From contig JAKPAC010000015.1 in assembly GCA_029779645.1 (NCBI GenBank), positions 56,498 to 120,497 of the forward strand: DNA of 64,000 nt. Direction: 5' to 3'. Every line of letters starts with the position of its first letter. Within the stretch, counting starts at the first letter, position 1. Both the position numbers and the translations under genes were made by a program. This DNA is from Actinomycetes bacterium. Lineage in GTDB: Bacteria > Actinomycetota > Actinomycetes > Actinomycetales > Microbacteriaceae. This document shows positions 28,337 to 38,109 of the stretch, one piece after another. The notes under the pieces were generated by a model. The model was not told the DNA's origin, ran no database searches, and saw only the letters and a program-made list of their open reading frames with translations.

Positions 28337-31300
28337 TACACCCCCGAGTCCTCGCCCCGGCCGCCCGAGGCCGGCGTCGCCCCGCGCGCGGCCCCCTCGT
28401 CCGCCGCGTGCCGGGCTGCGGGATCCCAGAGCCTGATCGCCGACACCGGGAGCGGGCCGGCGAGGTCGACCCGCCAGACCAGATCGAGGCTGGCCGAGCC
28501 ACCGCCCCCGTACGGGATGAGCGAGACCGGCGCATCGGCACGGAACTCGAGGTCGGGCTCCAGCCGCTCGGGCAGCACGAGCAGGCTGCGCACGTGCTCG
28601 TGGTAGCCCTCCTGCACGTGCCGCTCCGACATGCTGACGGCGCTCAGCGGCGTGACCGGATCGCGGCGACCGGCGAGCGAGCCGAGCAGGAAGTCGTCCC
28701 ACGGGAGATCGCTGCTGGCGCCGCCGACGATGTCGACAGCCGCGATCCGGCGGAGCGGATTCTCGCCGATCGGGTGCACGAGCGGGCGACTGCCGTGCAG
28801 GGCCGAGCGCTGGATCGTGGCCATCAGCTCGCGCAGGCGCGGTCCGGCGACGCGCTGGAGCACGGCCTCGCTGCCCATGTTCTCGCGCAGCATCTCGCGA
28901 GTGTGGTTCGACGAGTGCGGGAGGTCTTCGTCGAGGGCGGCGATGCCGAACGATGCCGAGGTCTGCCCCAGCTCGGCGGCGACCTCGGCGATCAGCGCCG
29001 AGAACGCCTGCTGGCGCCACCCGCGCACCACGAGCCGCTCCTTGGTCATCCGCTTGAGCCGGGTCGCCGAGGCATGATCCTCGTCCTGCACCTGCCCGAT
29101 CTGCATGGCGAAGGGCATCGCGTCCCGCGCACCGCCGTAGCCGGGGCGCTGCTTCCATTCCTCGGGCACGAACCAGGGGCGGTGGATGCCTCGGGCCAGC
29201 AGCACCAGCCAGTCGACGGTCTGCCGATGCAGCGACGCGAGCCGCGAGATCTCGCCGCGCGCGTGCATCGAGCCCTGCGCCACGCGGGTGAGCTGCGCCT
29301 GCGCGAGGTCGATCCGGCGCTGGAACTGCGACCAGCCGCGGTGGTAGCCGGCGAGGGCGATCAGCGTGAGCAGGATCGCGGCGCCGGCGGCGACGCTGAA
29401 GATCGTCGGGTCGCTCGGGTACCAGGGCACCTGCTCGCGCAGCCCCGTGATCCACACCGGCAGCAGGATCAGCAGCGCCGCGACGGCGATCACGATCAGC
29501 CAGCCGACCAGCATCGTCAGGTGGAAGCGCTTGCGCAGCCCGATCAGCGCGCCCGGCTGCTGCACGCCCAGCGCGTCGAGCCCCCGGGCGAAGTGCTCTG
29601 CCGATTCCTGCGCCCCACGCCGCTCGAGCGCGAGGCGCGACAGCAACCGCCAGACGAACGAGCGCTCGTGGCGCAGCGCCCAGACGTCGAAGCTCTCGAT
29701 CGCCGCCTCTGCGGCCACGCGCCCCGCGGCGCGCTCCGCGCTGTGCGCCTCGGCGGCGAGCACGCGCTCCTGCGCTGCGTCGATGGATGCCGTGAGCGCG
29801 GGATCGACGTACCGCGGCGGCTGCCCGCCCGCGGGCGCGGCTGCCTTGCGCGCCTTCTTGCCCTTGGCGGCTTTCGGCGCTCCGGGCATCGGTGCTGCGG
29901 GCTTCCCGCTGTCGGCTGCCTGGCTTTCGGAGACCTGCCCTCCGGCGCCGCCGAGCTCATCGCCGCGCTCGGCCGAGTCGGCATCCGCCACGCCCGCGCC
30001 CGCCCGCGGCTCGAGTGCGGCTTCTGCCTCCGCCTCGGCCTTGCGCGCCGCGCGCGTGAGCGGCGCCTCGCTCTTGGCCGCGACGCCCGACGTGGCGTCG
30101 CCGTCGGCGCCCGCGGCACCGGATGCGACGAATGCCGGATCGTCCGTCCGGGCGGCAGCGGGTTCGCCCTCCCCCGCCTCCGCGGCGGCGATGGCGATCG
30201 CGATCGAGCCGTCGAGCACGCTCTGCCATTCGCCGACCTCGCGCTGATGCTCGAGCTCGGCGAGGCGACGCCGGGCGAGTGTGAGCTGCGCCTCGGCCTG
30301 CTCGTGCGCGCCCGCGCTGCGAACCGCCGCCTGCGCAAGCGCCGCACGCGGGTCCTCAAGTGCGAGATCGTGCCAGCCGATGGGCTGTCGCGTCGCGGAG
30401 CCGGCGGGCGGCGACCAGAGCTGGTCGGGAGCCTCGAACACATCGCTCACGCGCCCGAACACCGGGACCTTGCCCTCGACCTCGGCGAAGCCCAGCTCGC
30501 TCAGGTCGGAGCTGCCGTCGAGCGCGCCGAACACCAGCTCACGCAGGCGCTTCCACAGCCGCGGGGTGGTGCGCTGCTGCCCTACCCCGGCCGGGCCGGC
30601 GAGCATCGCCCGCGCGGCGCGCTCGCTCTCGATCACGCGCTCGCGCTCGCTCAAGAGCAGGCGGTCGCGCAGATCGAAGGCCCGATCGAGGTCTTCGCCC
30701 ACCACGTGCGTGCCGTCGTCGCCGTGCAGCCGTCGGGTCAGCGAGCGCGCCGCGCCCGAGGTCACCCAGCGCCATGTCCAGCGCGGCATCCCGGCGAGCT
30801 TGTCGGCGGAGAACGAGAGGAAGCTGCCCAGCTGCGCGCCGATCCCGATCCGCCGCCGCGGCGGGTCTGGTACGTCCGCGGGCGGGTGGAACGCGAGGGC
30901 CGCCCCATCCAGCGTCAGCACGGCCTCGACCATCGATGCAACGAACGCGGGCACGTCTCCGTCCTCGATGTAGAACGTGCCCTCCGGGGGCGCGCCCACA
31001 CTCGGGTCGATCAGCAGCGAGTCGGCACGACCGGCCTCGTCGAGCACGTCGGCCGCCGTGCGCCGCCCCAGCGACTCGGTGAGCACGGCGTTCACGAACA
31101 CGCGCGACACCCACACGCTGCCCAGGCCGGATGCCTGGGTCGGGAACAGCTCGAACGTGCCCTTGTCCACGCCGCTCCACAGCCCGGCGACGCTGGCGAG
31201 GTGCATGAGCACGAAGCCGACGAAGCGCTCGTTGTCGCGCACGAAGGCGTCGCCCGACCATGGGCTCGATCGATCTTCGGGCGAGGCGACGACGACGGTG

Positions 31301-31794
31301 CCAGAGTCGTGCACGGCCCAGTCGACGCGCTCGCGCAGCTGGAACTCGCTCGGCGCGCAGATGAGCGTCACCCGTGCGAGGTCGGTCGCGCGGTCGGCGA
31401 CGTTCGTCGTGGGCATCGCCATCGGCATGGACTGGCTGAGGGTGGCGCTGACGGCGTCCGCGATCGCGTCCTGCTCGGCGTCACGCTCGCGCGACGCGCT
31501 CGCCGCGCGCAGCTTGATCATCCGCACGAGCCGCAGCTCCTCGCGGGCGAGCGTCTCGAACAGATCGGCGCTCAGCTCGACCCGCTCCTGGGCGCGCCCG
31601 ATGCCGAGCACGGTCGCGCCCACCACGGCGGGACCCGCGGCCGGGATCGTCACGTGCTCCGGCAGCACCCAGAGCGCGGGGCCGAGCAGCCCCATCTCTG
31701 TCCATTCGGCGGCGCGCTCGAGCACCGCGTGGCCCTGTTCCCCACCGGGGAGCAGGATCACGCTCGCCTTGCCGCCCGGCCAGAAGCCCGCCAC
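28336..31794 (-). CDS. Large membrane protein of the tubulin-like/VWA operon, function unknown
   Basis: 1152 residues. The N-terminal ~500 residues are predicted soluble, starting GGKASVILLPGG with no signal peptide. The region ~500-700 is Ala/Glu/Lys-rich and probably coiled. Two membrane helices follow (LTMLVGWLIVIAVAALLILL near 760 and IFSVAAGAAILLTLIALAGY near 797) with a short outside loop. A ~330-residue cytosolic C-terminus ends the protein. I do not recognise a domain. Its GTG is 1 nt after the tubulin-like stop, so the two are made together, and it is a candidate membrane receptor for the filament. Confidence 0.8.
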   Translation of the reverse strand: MAGFWPGGKASVILLPGGEQGHAVLERAAEWTEMGLLGPALWVLPEHVTIPAAGPAVVGATVLGIGRAQERVELSADLFETLAREELRLVRMIKLRAASASRERDAEQDAIADAVSATLSQSMPMAMPTTNVADRATDLARVTLICAPSEFQLRERVDWAVHDSGTVVVASPEDRSSPWSGDAFVRDNERFVGFVLMHLASVAGLWSGVDKGTFELFPTQASGLGSVWVSRVFVNAVLTESLGRRTAADVLDEAGRADSLLIDPSVGAPPEGTFYIEDGDVPAFVASMVEAVLTLDGAALAFHPPADVPDPPRRRIGIGAQLGSFLSFSADKLAGMPRWTWRWVTSGAARSLTRRLHGDDGTHVVGEDLDRAFDLRDRLLLSERERVIESERAARAMLAGPAGVGQQRTTPRLWKRLRELVFGALDGSSDLSELGFAEVEGKVPVFGRVSDVFEAPDQLWSPPAGSATRQPIGWHDLALEDPRAALAQAAVRSAGAHEQAEAQLTLARRRLAELEHQREVGEWQSVLDGSIAIAIAAAEAGEGEPAAARTDDPAFVASGAAGADGDATSGVAAKSEAPLTRAARKAEAEAEAALEPRAGAGVADADSAERGDELGGAGGQVSESQAADSGKPAAPMPGAPKAAKGKKARKAAAPAGGQPPRYVDPALTASIDAAQERVLAAEAHSAERAAGRVAAEAAIESFDVWALRHERSFVWRLLSRLALERRGAQESAEHFARGLDALGVQQPGALIGLRKRFHLTMLVGWLIVIAVAALLILLPVWITGLREQVPWYPSDPTIFSVAAGAAILLTLIALAGYHRGWSQFQRRIDLAQAQLTRVAQGSMHARGEISRLASLHRQTVDWLVLLARGIHRPWFVPEEWKQRPGYGGARDAMPFAMQIGQVQDEDHASATRLKRMTKERLVVRGWRQQAFSALIAEVAAELGQTSASFGIAALDEDLPHSSNHTREMLRENMGSEAVLQRVAGPRLRELMATIQRSALHGSRPLVHPIGENPLRRIAAVDIVGGASSDLPWDDFLLGSLAGRRDPVTPLSAVSMSERHVQEGYHEHVRSLLVLPERLEPDLEFRADAPVSLIPYGGGGSASLDLVWRVDLAGPLPVSAIRLWDPAARHAADEGAARGATPASGGRGEDSGV

Positions 31795-31795
31795 G

Positions 31796-34700
31796 TCAGA
31801 CGCCCGTGTCGGGGGCGCGCGTCGACATCACGGTGGAGGTGAGGTCACCGAGCGCGGTGAGGATCAGCTCGCGGATCTCCCAGCTCACGGGGTAGTCGTA
31901 CACCGACTCGAGGAAGTCGTGGTTCACGACGTCCTCGGTGAACGCGTCGATCTGCTGCCGGAAGAACTCGCTGAGCGCGGCCTGCCGAGCCTCGAGCGAG
32001 CCGTCGGCGCGACCCGAGCGGCGCTCATCCGGCATCGGCGCGCCCTCGGGGACGCGACCGTGCTGCACCCAGTTCATCAGCGCGGGCGCCATCTCGAGTC
32101 GCTGCCCGCCGAGCGTCTTCAGCGCCTGATACGCCGCGAGCGGCTCGAGCGAGCCCTCCGAGTTGCACAGCGCCAGGGCGATCGTGAGCGACTGCATGAC
32201 GACGCCGGGAAAGTCGGCGGCGGGGGCGTTTCTCGGGTGCAGCAGGGGATGCGGGAAGTCGACGCCACCGCGGCGCGCGGCATCCCAGACCCCCAGCTTC
32301 GGGCCGCGATCGCCGGCGTCGGTCTCGACGGTGAGCCAGCCGAACGCCTTCGCGACGTACCAGCCGCGAATCATCGCGCGCATCACCAGCGGGTCAGCCG
32401 GGATCGCCTCCGCGAGCAGGCGGCTCTTCTTGAACTGCCAGAACGCCTCGCGAGAATCCTGCGAGCTCGACTGCGCCAGCCAGTCACGCGCGATGGGCTC
32501 CATCACCGAGTCCATCACGATGGGCTGGTAGGGGAATCCCGACATCGCGAACACCTCGATGCCATCGACCCGGGCGTCGTGGAACCAGCCGTCCGAGACC
32601 GCGTCGTCCCAGAAGCCCATGTTGCCGAGCACCGTCTTGGTGACGGCGTGCATCTCGGTGCCCTCCTTGAACGGGATCGAGCTGAACACGAGCCCGGTGG
32701 ACTCGCCGATCGCCTTGTCGTGCACGACGCGCAGGAGCGAGGGGTTCAGCTTCACCAGCGGCTCGCTCGCCCCGAGGGCTGCGGTCAGCTGCTCGCGGAA
32801 CTTCTCGCGACGGCGGCCGAACACCTCGGGCGAGAGCTCGGTCTCGTCGAAGTACGTCATCAGGTCTTCGGTGACATAGGCGTTGAACGCCGTGCCCTCG
32901 CGGCGCATCCACGCCCGCGCGCGCTGCACGTAGTCGTCGGGCTGCACCGCCACCCCGAATCGCGGTGCCTGCTTCGTGCGCGAGGTGCCGTCGGTGAGCA
33001 CCGACGGGATCCACGTCCGCTTGATCGAGACGAGCGACCAGGAGGCGTCCGAGTCCTGGTCGACGTCGTTCGGCGCCTCCCCCACGATCAGCGCGGCGAT
33101 CACGTCCATGATCGCGTCGCCGAACCGCACGGCGGGGCCGCCGGCGCTCGCGCGCACGAGCCGATCGAACTCGGCCGGGTACTCGCTGTGCTCGACGAGC
33201 AGGCGCTCGTTGGGCGCCGGCTCGTACTTGCGTGGCACGGTGGCGTCTTCGCGGGTCGGCCAGAAGGGGTAGCCGTTGTCTCGGTCGTCGCTGGTCTTCG
33301 GCGCCTTCGCACGCTGCCCGAGCTCGTCGAGCGCCCCCTGGAGGTACGTGCGCAGCGGCGCGAGGAAGTCGGTGCGCAGCTCGCCGAGGAGCGCCGCGGC
33401 CGAGGCACGCAGGCCGGCCTCGCTCTCCCAGCGCAGCCCCTGCCCGATGCGCTCGATCGCGCCGGCGACGGCGTCCTGATCCGGGCGGATCGACTGCTGG
33501 TTGGGCGCCGCCTGCAGCTCCTGGCTGACCAGCGAGTTCAGCTGCTGCACCCAGTTCACGCGGTTCTGCGACTCGGCGAGGAGGCTGTCGGACGCCGCCT
33601 TCATGTCGCCCTCAAGCTGGTGCAGCATCCTGAGCACGACGGGCAGGCCCGAGCTCGAGACGTAGCGGGCCACGGTGTGCAGGATGTGCGACGGCGCCCA
33701 GGCGACCCACGCGTCGAGCTTCGCCTGTCGTGCCTGCCTGTCGCTCAGCAGCAGCGCGGGTGCGCGGTAGGTGTACTCGTTGAGCAGCCGCACCGACCAC
33801 GAGCTGATGTCGAGCCCGCCGTTGCGATCGAGCTGGCTCGGGTCGGCGAGGCGGCCCTGCACCTCGTGCTCGAGGCTCGCGACCAGGTTGTCGATGACGT
33901 CGCCGGCGCGCAGGGCGTCGACGACGTCGTTGTGCGCCTCCGTGTCTTCGTTCAGCCGCAGCTCGTTGATGAATCGCTGGTACGCCTCCGAGGCCCGGAC
34001 GGCGACCCACTCCTCCTCGGTGCGCTGCATGAACTGCGTGTCGTCCTCGATATGCGCGAACAGCATGCGGTCGACGGCCGAGCGCGCGAACCGCTCGGCC
34101 GAGTACTCGAGGAACTTCTCGCGCCCGAGCGTGACCCGGCCGAAGCCGATCGACGAGAACGGCGGCGAGTTGCGGGCGGGCGTCATCAGCCCGGTGGCGT
34201 CGCTGAGCACGTGCGCCCCGACCCTGCTCTGCCAGTTGCCGGTGGCGTACGCGGTGATGTCGTCCTGCACCCGGTCGTCGGTCATCCACGCCGTGAGGCT
34301 GGTCGCGACGGCGTCGTATACGGCGCTCTGGTCGGCGAAGGTGACCTTCGAGTTGCTGCGGCCGATGATGAACGGATACGCCGCCCCGACGTGGTCCATC
34401 GCCCCGCCGTAGGAGGGCGCGATGCCCTGCGTCTTCAGCAGCTCCAGGGTCGCCTGGCTCGGGGTGTCGGTCCAGAAGCCGTTCATGGTCTCGGCGATCG
34501 CGGCGATCGCGTTGCCGGGCATGCCCGAGGTGACCGGAAGCTGGTCGAAGACATCCGGCGCGTACAGCAGGCTGAAGAACTGGTTCGACCAGGGATGCTG
34601 CTTGGCGGTCGATTTCACGACCTCGATCACGTCGAGGAACTGCCCGGCGCCCGAGCCGCCCGCGATCGACGAGATCACGATCACCGTCGGGGCGTCGGAG

Positions 34701-35209
34701 GCCGCGCCGTCGTCGCGGGCGCGCAGCGCGCGACCGAGCGTCTGGAGCTGCGCGAGCGCCGACGCGTCGCCGAGGCGCCCGATCGCGGCGCGCGCCGCGG
34801 CGGCGATGTCCTTGGTCGACGAGAGCGCGACCGCGCGACCGACGGCGCGGTACTGCCCGGCGCCCTTGGTCACGTCGACGCGCACCAGCTGCGGGTCGGG
34901 GAGCTGGCGCTGGATGTCTTTGTGCACGGCGGCGTTGTTGGCGTGCGCCCGCTCGATCGAGCGGTGCACCGTGTCGTAGGTGGCCCCGGCGCTCACCAGC
35001 CCCTTGTACTCCTGCGGCGGCAGGAATGGGATCGAGTAGTCGATGCCGTCTTGCACGGTCGGGGTGTCAAAGTGCAGAAACTGCCAGGCGTCGGGGATGC
35101 CGCCGCGCCAGCCCACCTGCTGCAGCTTGAGCTCCAGCTGGTACTTGATGCCGCGCAGGGTCTTTCCACCCGAGCCGCCGACGCCGATGATGAGGAACGG
35201 TCTGAGCAT
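31796..35209 (-). CDS. Tubulin/FtsZ-like GTPase (Tubulin_2 type)
   Basis: 1137 residues. The N-terminus FLIIGVGGSGGKTLR (5-19) matches the first nucleotide-binding loop of FtsZ-like proteins (GVGGGG type). VIVISSIAGGSGAGQFLDV (177-194) contains the glycine-rich tubulin signature loop. The remaining ~900 residues are long, mostly helical and specific to this family. Relatives known as FtsZ-like or Tubulin_2 proteins sit beside VWA-domain proteins and have been proposed to remodel membranes. The ATG at 35209 has AAGAAGG upstream. GTPase activity and polymerisation are inferred, not shown. Confidence 0.82.
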   Translation of the reverse strand: MLRPFLIIGVGGSGGKTLRGIKYQLELKLQQVGWRGGIPDAWQFLHFDTPTVQDGIDYSIPFLPPQEYKGLVSAGATYDTVHRSIERAHANNAAVHKDIQRQLPDPQLVRVDVTKGAGQYRAVGRAVALSSTKDIAAAARAAIGRLGDASALAQLQTLGRALRARDDGAASDAPTVIVISSIAGGSGAGQFLDVIEVVKSTAKQHPWSNQFFSLLYAPDVFDQLPVTSGMPGNAIAAIAETMNGFWTDTPSQATLELLKTQGIAPSYGGAMDHVGAAYPFIIGRSNSKVTFADQSAVYDAVATSLTAWMTDDRVQDDITAYATGNWQSRVGAHVLSDATGLMTPARNSPPFSSIGFGRVTLGREKFLEYSAERFARSAVDRMLFAHIEDDTQFMQRTEEEWVAVRASEAYQRFINELRLNEDTEAHNDVVDALRAGDVIDNLVASLEHEVQGRLADPSQLDRNGGLDISSWSVRLLNEYTYRAPALLLSDRQARQAKLDAWVAWAPSHILHTVARYVSSSGLPVVLRMLHQLEGDMKAASDSLLAESQNRVNWVQQLNSLVSQELQAAPNQQSIRPDQDAVAGAIERIGQGLRWESEAGLRASAAALLGELRTDFLAPLRTYLQGALDELGQRAKAPKTSDDRDNGYPFWPTREDATVPRKYEPAPNERLLVEHSEYPAEFDRLVRASAGGPAVRFGDAIMDVIAALIVGEAPNDVDQDSDASWSLVSIKRTWIPSVLTDGTSRTKQAPRFGVAVQPDDYVQRARAWMRREGTAFNAYVTEDLMTYFDETELSPEVFGRRREKFREQLTAALGASEPLVKLNPSLLRVVHDKAIGESTGLVFSSIPFKEGTEMHAVTKTVLGNMGFWDDAVSDGWFHDARVDGIEVFAMSGFPYQPIVMDSVMEPIARDWLAQSSSQDSREAFWQFKKSRLLAEAIPADPLVMRAMIRGWYVAKAFGWLTVETDAGDRGPKLGVWDAARRGGVDFPHPLLHPRNAPAADFPGVVMQSLTIALALCNSEGSLEPLAAYQALKTLGGQRLEMAPALMNWVQHGRVPEGAPMPDERRSGRADGSLEARQAALSEFFRQQIDAFTEDVVNHDFLESVYDYPVSWEIRELILTALGDLTSTVMSTRAPDTGV

Positions 35210-35274
35210 GGTTTCGCCTTCTTGGAGGGTTGGGAGTCACGGTCTGGTGTGCGTCGAGCCGGCGCCGTTCCAGG

Positions 35275-38109
35275 TCAGCGGCCGCGCGGGGGTGGCGGGG
35301 GCGGCGGTGAGCTGCCGCGCCCGGTCGAGGGCGGCGATCCGCCGTCACCGCGAGGCGGGGCCGACGTCGAGTCGCCCGGTCGCGGGGGCGGCGCCGGCGA
35401 GCGGCCCGGCGGCGGTGTGGATGCACCGGCCTCGCGCACTCGGGGCGGCGGCGGTGCGGCGGCTTCGCGAGGCGCCGCCGCGGCGGCGGCGTTCCCGGAC
35501 GCAGCCGCCCCGGACGAGGTGCGGGTCGCCGCCGCGCCCTCCTCGGCGAGCGCGCCGCGCAGCCGGTCGATGCGCCCGAGCAGGTCGGACTCGGCCTGCA
35601 GCTCGCCGATCCGGCGCGTGTACTGCCCGGGATCGCCGAGCTCCGGCCGGTGATACATCACGACGCGCGCGGCGACCTCGTCGCCGCTGCGCGTGCGCCG
35701 CAGCTCGGCCTCGCTCACCACGATCGCCGTGAACGAGTCGAGCGGCAGGCCCGCGAAGCGCAGCGCCCGATCTCCGGGCTTCGCGCGCGTGCCGAGCGAG
35801 CCCGCGCGGGTGCCCGTGCGGGCGAGTACGAGCGCCGAGCCGGCGGGGGGCACGACCTCGAACCAGGTGTCGCCGACCGGCCACCACGGCACCCGGGCAC
35901 GCAGGAGGCCGAGGTCGGGGTCATGCACCGAGCGCTCGCGCTCGATCGGCGGGCGGTTGCGGAAGACGTTCGCGCCGAGCGAGAGCTCGTCGACCGCGAT
36001 GCTCGGGTGCACGCCATCGCCGTCGATCGTGACCGGCAGCACGCCGCGCTGCGTGTTGCGGGCGATCGAGAGCGTCGTGGCGAACCAGTTCACGAACCAC
36101 AGGATGACCAGGGGCAGCAGCACCCCCAGCGCGAGCAGCCCGAGCGCGATCAGCCCGGTCGCCGCCACGTTCAGCGGGCGCGTCGACGCGAACGCGATCG
36201 GCACCTGCTGCACGATCTCATCGCCTGCAGCCGAGACGAACGTCACCGGTGTCGAGGCGCGCACGTCGCTGTCGGCGGGCACGCTGTTGCTCGCCGAGAT
36301 CGGGATCTCGACGACGCCCCCTCCCGCGGGCACGGCGATGCAGGAGGCCGCACCCTCACCGCCGGCGCCGCCGACGGCCCACGTCCACGTGTCGTCCCGC
36401 TCGGCGGCGTCGCCGGTGACGTGCACGTCCGGCGTCACGCACACCTGGGTGTCGGTGCCGTCCGGGGCGGGCTGGACGCGGATCATGCCGGTGGCGGCGC
36501 CGTCGCGCCCGACCAGCTCGCCCAGGCGCACGGGCACCGTCTCGATGCGCGGGAACGCCGCGGGCAGCACGGTCGGAATCCTCTGCTGCGTGGTGACCGG
36601 AGCCAGCGTGAGCCCGTGCGGGGCGGTCACCAGCGGGTCGATCGAGGCGCTCAGCAGCAGCTCGGCCGCGTCGATGTCGGCGGGCAGCGGGATGCTTATG
36701 GTGCCGGATCCGAGATCGACTCGCGCGCCGGGCAGCGCCACGGGGTCCGAGCCGTCGGCGGGGATGATGGCCGCGCGAAACTGCGCGGTGCCGTACACCC
36801 CCAGATCGGCCGGTTCGCCGTCCGCGCGCTGCACTGTGGCCCCGATGGTCGAGCTCGCGGTGCCGTCGGTGCCGAGCTCGACGCTGTTGCGGGCATCGAA
36901 CACGATGCGCAGATCGCTGAACAGGAACACGTCGCGCACGTCGGCGGCATCCAGTCGCCAACGCCCGAGCTGTGCGCCTGCGGTGATGGGCACATCGACG
37001 ACGGTCGCGGTGCCGGAGCGCGTGACCGTCGCGTCCGGCCACGGCGCGACCTCGGTCATGGGCTCGCGGCCGGCCTCGGCGGGCGCGTCGAGCGACCACG
37101 AGCCCCCGCCGATCACGAACTGGAAGCGCGCCACGCCGGCATCGATGAAGAAGCTGCCGTCGGCCGCGAGCGGGGCGGGATAGCCGCCGCTGATCCGGGT
37201 GGCGAGCTCGAGGAAGACGAGTGCGAGCGCCTGCGGGTCGGCCGCCTCGATCACGGCGCCGTGCGCATGCGTGCTGGGCATCGGCTGATGCCCGCAGCTG
37301 GTCGGCGCGCCGTCGACCGTCCCCTGCCCTTCGACGAGGGGCCGGAGGATCTCGGCGTCGGCGCTCACCGCCTGATCGGCCAGCAGCACACCGAACACGA
37401 CGGTGCCCGACTGCCGCATCGTGCTGAGCACGCCCCAGTCGCTGGGCCCCGTGCCGCACAGGGCGTCCATGGCCGCGCGCTCGTCGGTGTTGTCGGCGAG
37501 GTCCATCATGCCGTCGGTGAGCCACACGACCACCTGGCATCCGGGGGCCTCGCGCTGCTGGGCGGCCAGCGCGCTCTGGGCGCCGCGCAGGCCGGCCAGC
37601 CAGTTGGTGTATCCACCCGGCTTCTTCGCCCGGATCGTCTCGGCGAGCTGGGCGTCGCTCTGCGGCGACCACGGCTGCCAGCCGAGCGCCGGGGTGAAGT
37701 CGGTGCTGAAGAACCCCGCCGCCCAGTGCACGTCGAGATCCTCGCGGAGCGTGCCGAGCTGGCGCAGGCTGCTGCCGAGGATCTCGGCGCGCAGCGCGTC
37801 CGGGTCGGTGCCGGGGGTGACGCCGTCGTCCTCGAACGCGAGCGAGAGCGAGTTGTCAATCAGGTAGTAGACGTTGAGCGTGTCTTCCGAGGCCAGGCAC
37901 GTCCGCAGGTCGTCGACGGCCAGCCGGCCGGTGTCGGAGAGCCCCACCGACGCGGGGCGCGGCTGGGTCTGTGTCAGGGCCGACGCCGGTGCCTGCACGG
38001 TCGGCGACGCGGATGCCTCGGCCGACCCCGCCGCGAACGCGCTCACGGGCGCCAGCACGAGGCCGGCGGCCACCGTGATCGCGGTGAGCGCGCGCCGGAG
38101 CGCCCTCAC
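35275..38109 (-). CDS. Membrane-anchored von Willebrand A protein with proline-rich tail
   Basis: 944 residues from the GTG at 38109, which overlaps the upstream stop (GTGA). A signal peptide (about 1-28, ending VSAFAAG) leads to a VWA domain near 80-290. Its MIDAS motif is DNSLS near 85-89, with a later WLTDG. A ~350-residue beta-rich outside region follows, then one membrane helix near 650-680 (LIALGLLALGVLLPLVILWF). About 200 cytosolic residues and a ~65-residue Pro/Ser/Gly tail with a PPPPPPP run complete it. It could link outside ligands to the cytosolic tubulin-like partner encoded next. A start at 38121 is also possible. Confidence 0.85.
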   Translation of the reverse strand: MRALRRALTAITVAAGLVLAPVSAFAAGSAEASASPTVQAPASALTQTQPRPASVGLSDTGRLAVDDLRTCLASEDTLNVYYLIDNSLSLAFEDDGVTPGTDPDALRAEILGSSLRQLGTLREDLDVHWAAGFFSTDFTPALGWQPWSPQSDAQLAETIRAKKPGGYTNWLAGLRGAQSALAAQQREAPGCQVVVWLTDGMMDLADNTDERAAMDALCGTGPSDWGVLSTMRQSGTVVFGVLLADQAVSADAEILRPLVEGQGTVDGAPTSCGHQPMPSTHAHGAVIEAADPQALALVFLELATRISGGYPAPLAADGSFFIDAGVARFQFVIGGGSWSLDAPAEAGREPMTEVAPWPDATVTRSGTATVVDVPITAGAQLGRWRLDAADVRDVFLFSDLRIVFDARNSVELGTDGTASSTIGATVQRADGEPADLGVYGTAQFRAAIIPADGSDPVALPGARVDLGSGTISIPLPADIDAAELLLSASIDPLVTAPHGLTLAPVTTQQRIPTVLPAAFPRIETVPVRLGELVGRDGAATGMIRVQPAPDGTDTQVCVTPDVHVTGDAAERDDTWTWAVGGAGGEGAASCIAVPAGGGVVEIPISASNSVPADSDVRASTPVTFVSAAGDEIVQQVPIAFASTRPLNVAATGLIALGLLALGVLLPLVILWFVNWFATTLSIARNTQRGVLPVTIDGDGVHPSIAVDELSLGANVFRNRPPIERERSVHDPDLGLLRARVPWWPVGDTWFEVVPPAGSALVLARTGTRAGSLGTRAKPGDRALRFAGLPLDSFTAIVVSEAELRRTRSGDEVAARVVMYHRPELGDPGQYTRRIGELQAESDLLGRIDRLRGALAEEGAAATRTSSGAAASGNAAAAAAPREAAAPPPPRVREAGASTPPPGRSPAPPPRPGDSTSAPPRGDGGSPPSTGRGSSPPPPPPPRGR

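Noticed and set aside
30977..35653. A 1558-codon plus-strand open frame opposite the tubulin-like operon
   Set aside because: Same mirror effect; the product is Arg/His/Val-rich without domains, while the minus strand shows tubulin motifs and coupled starts.
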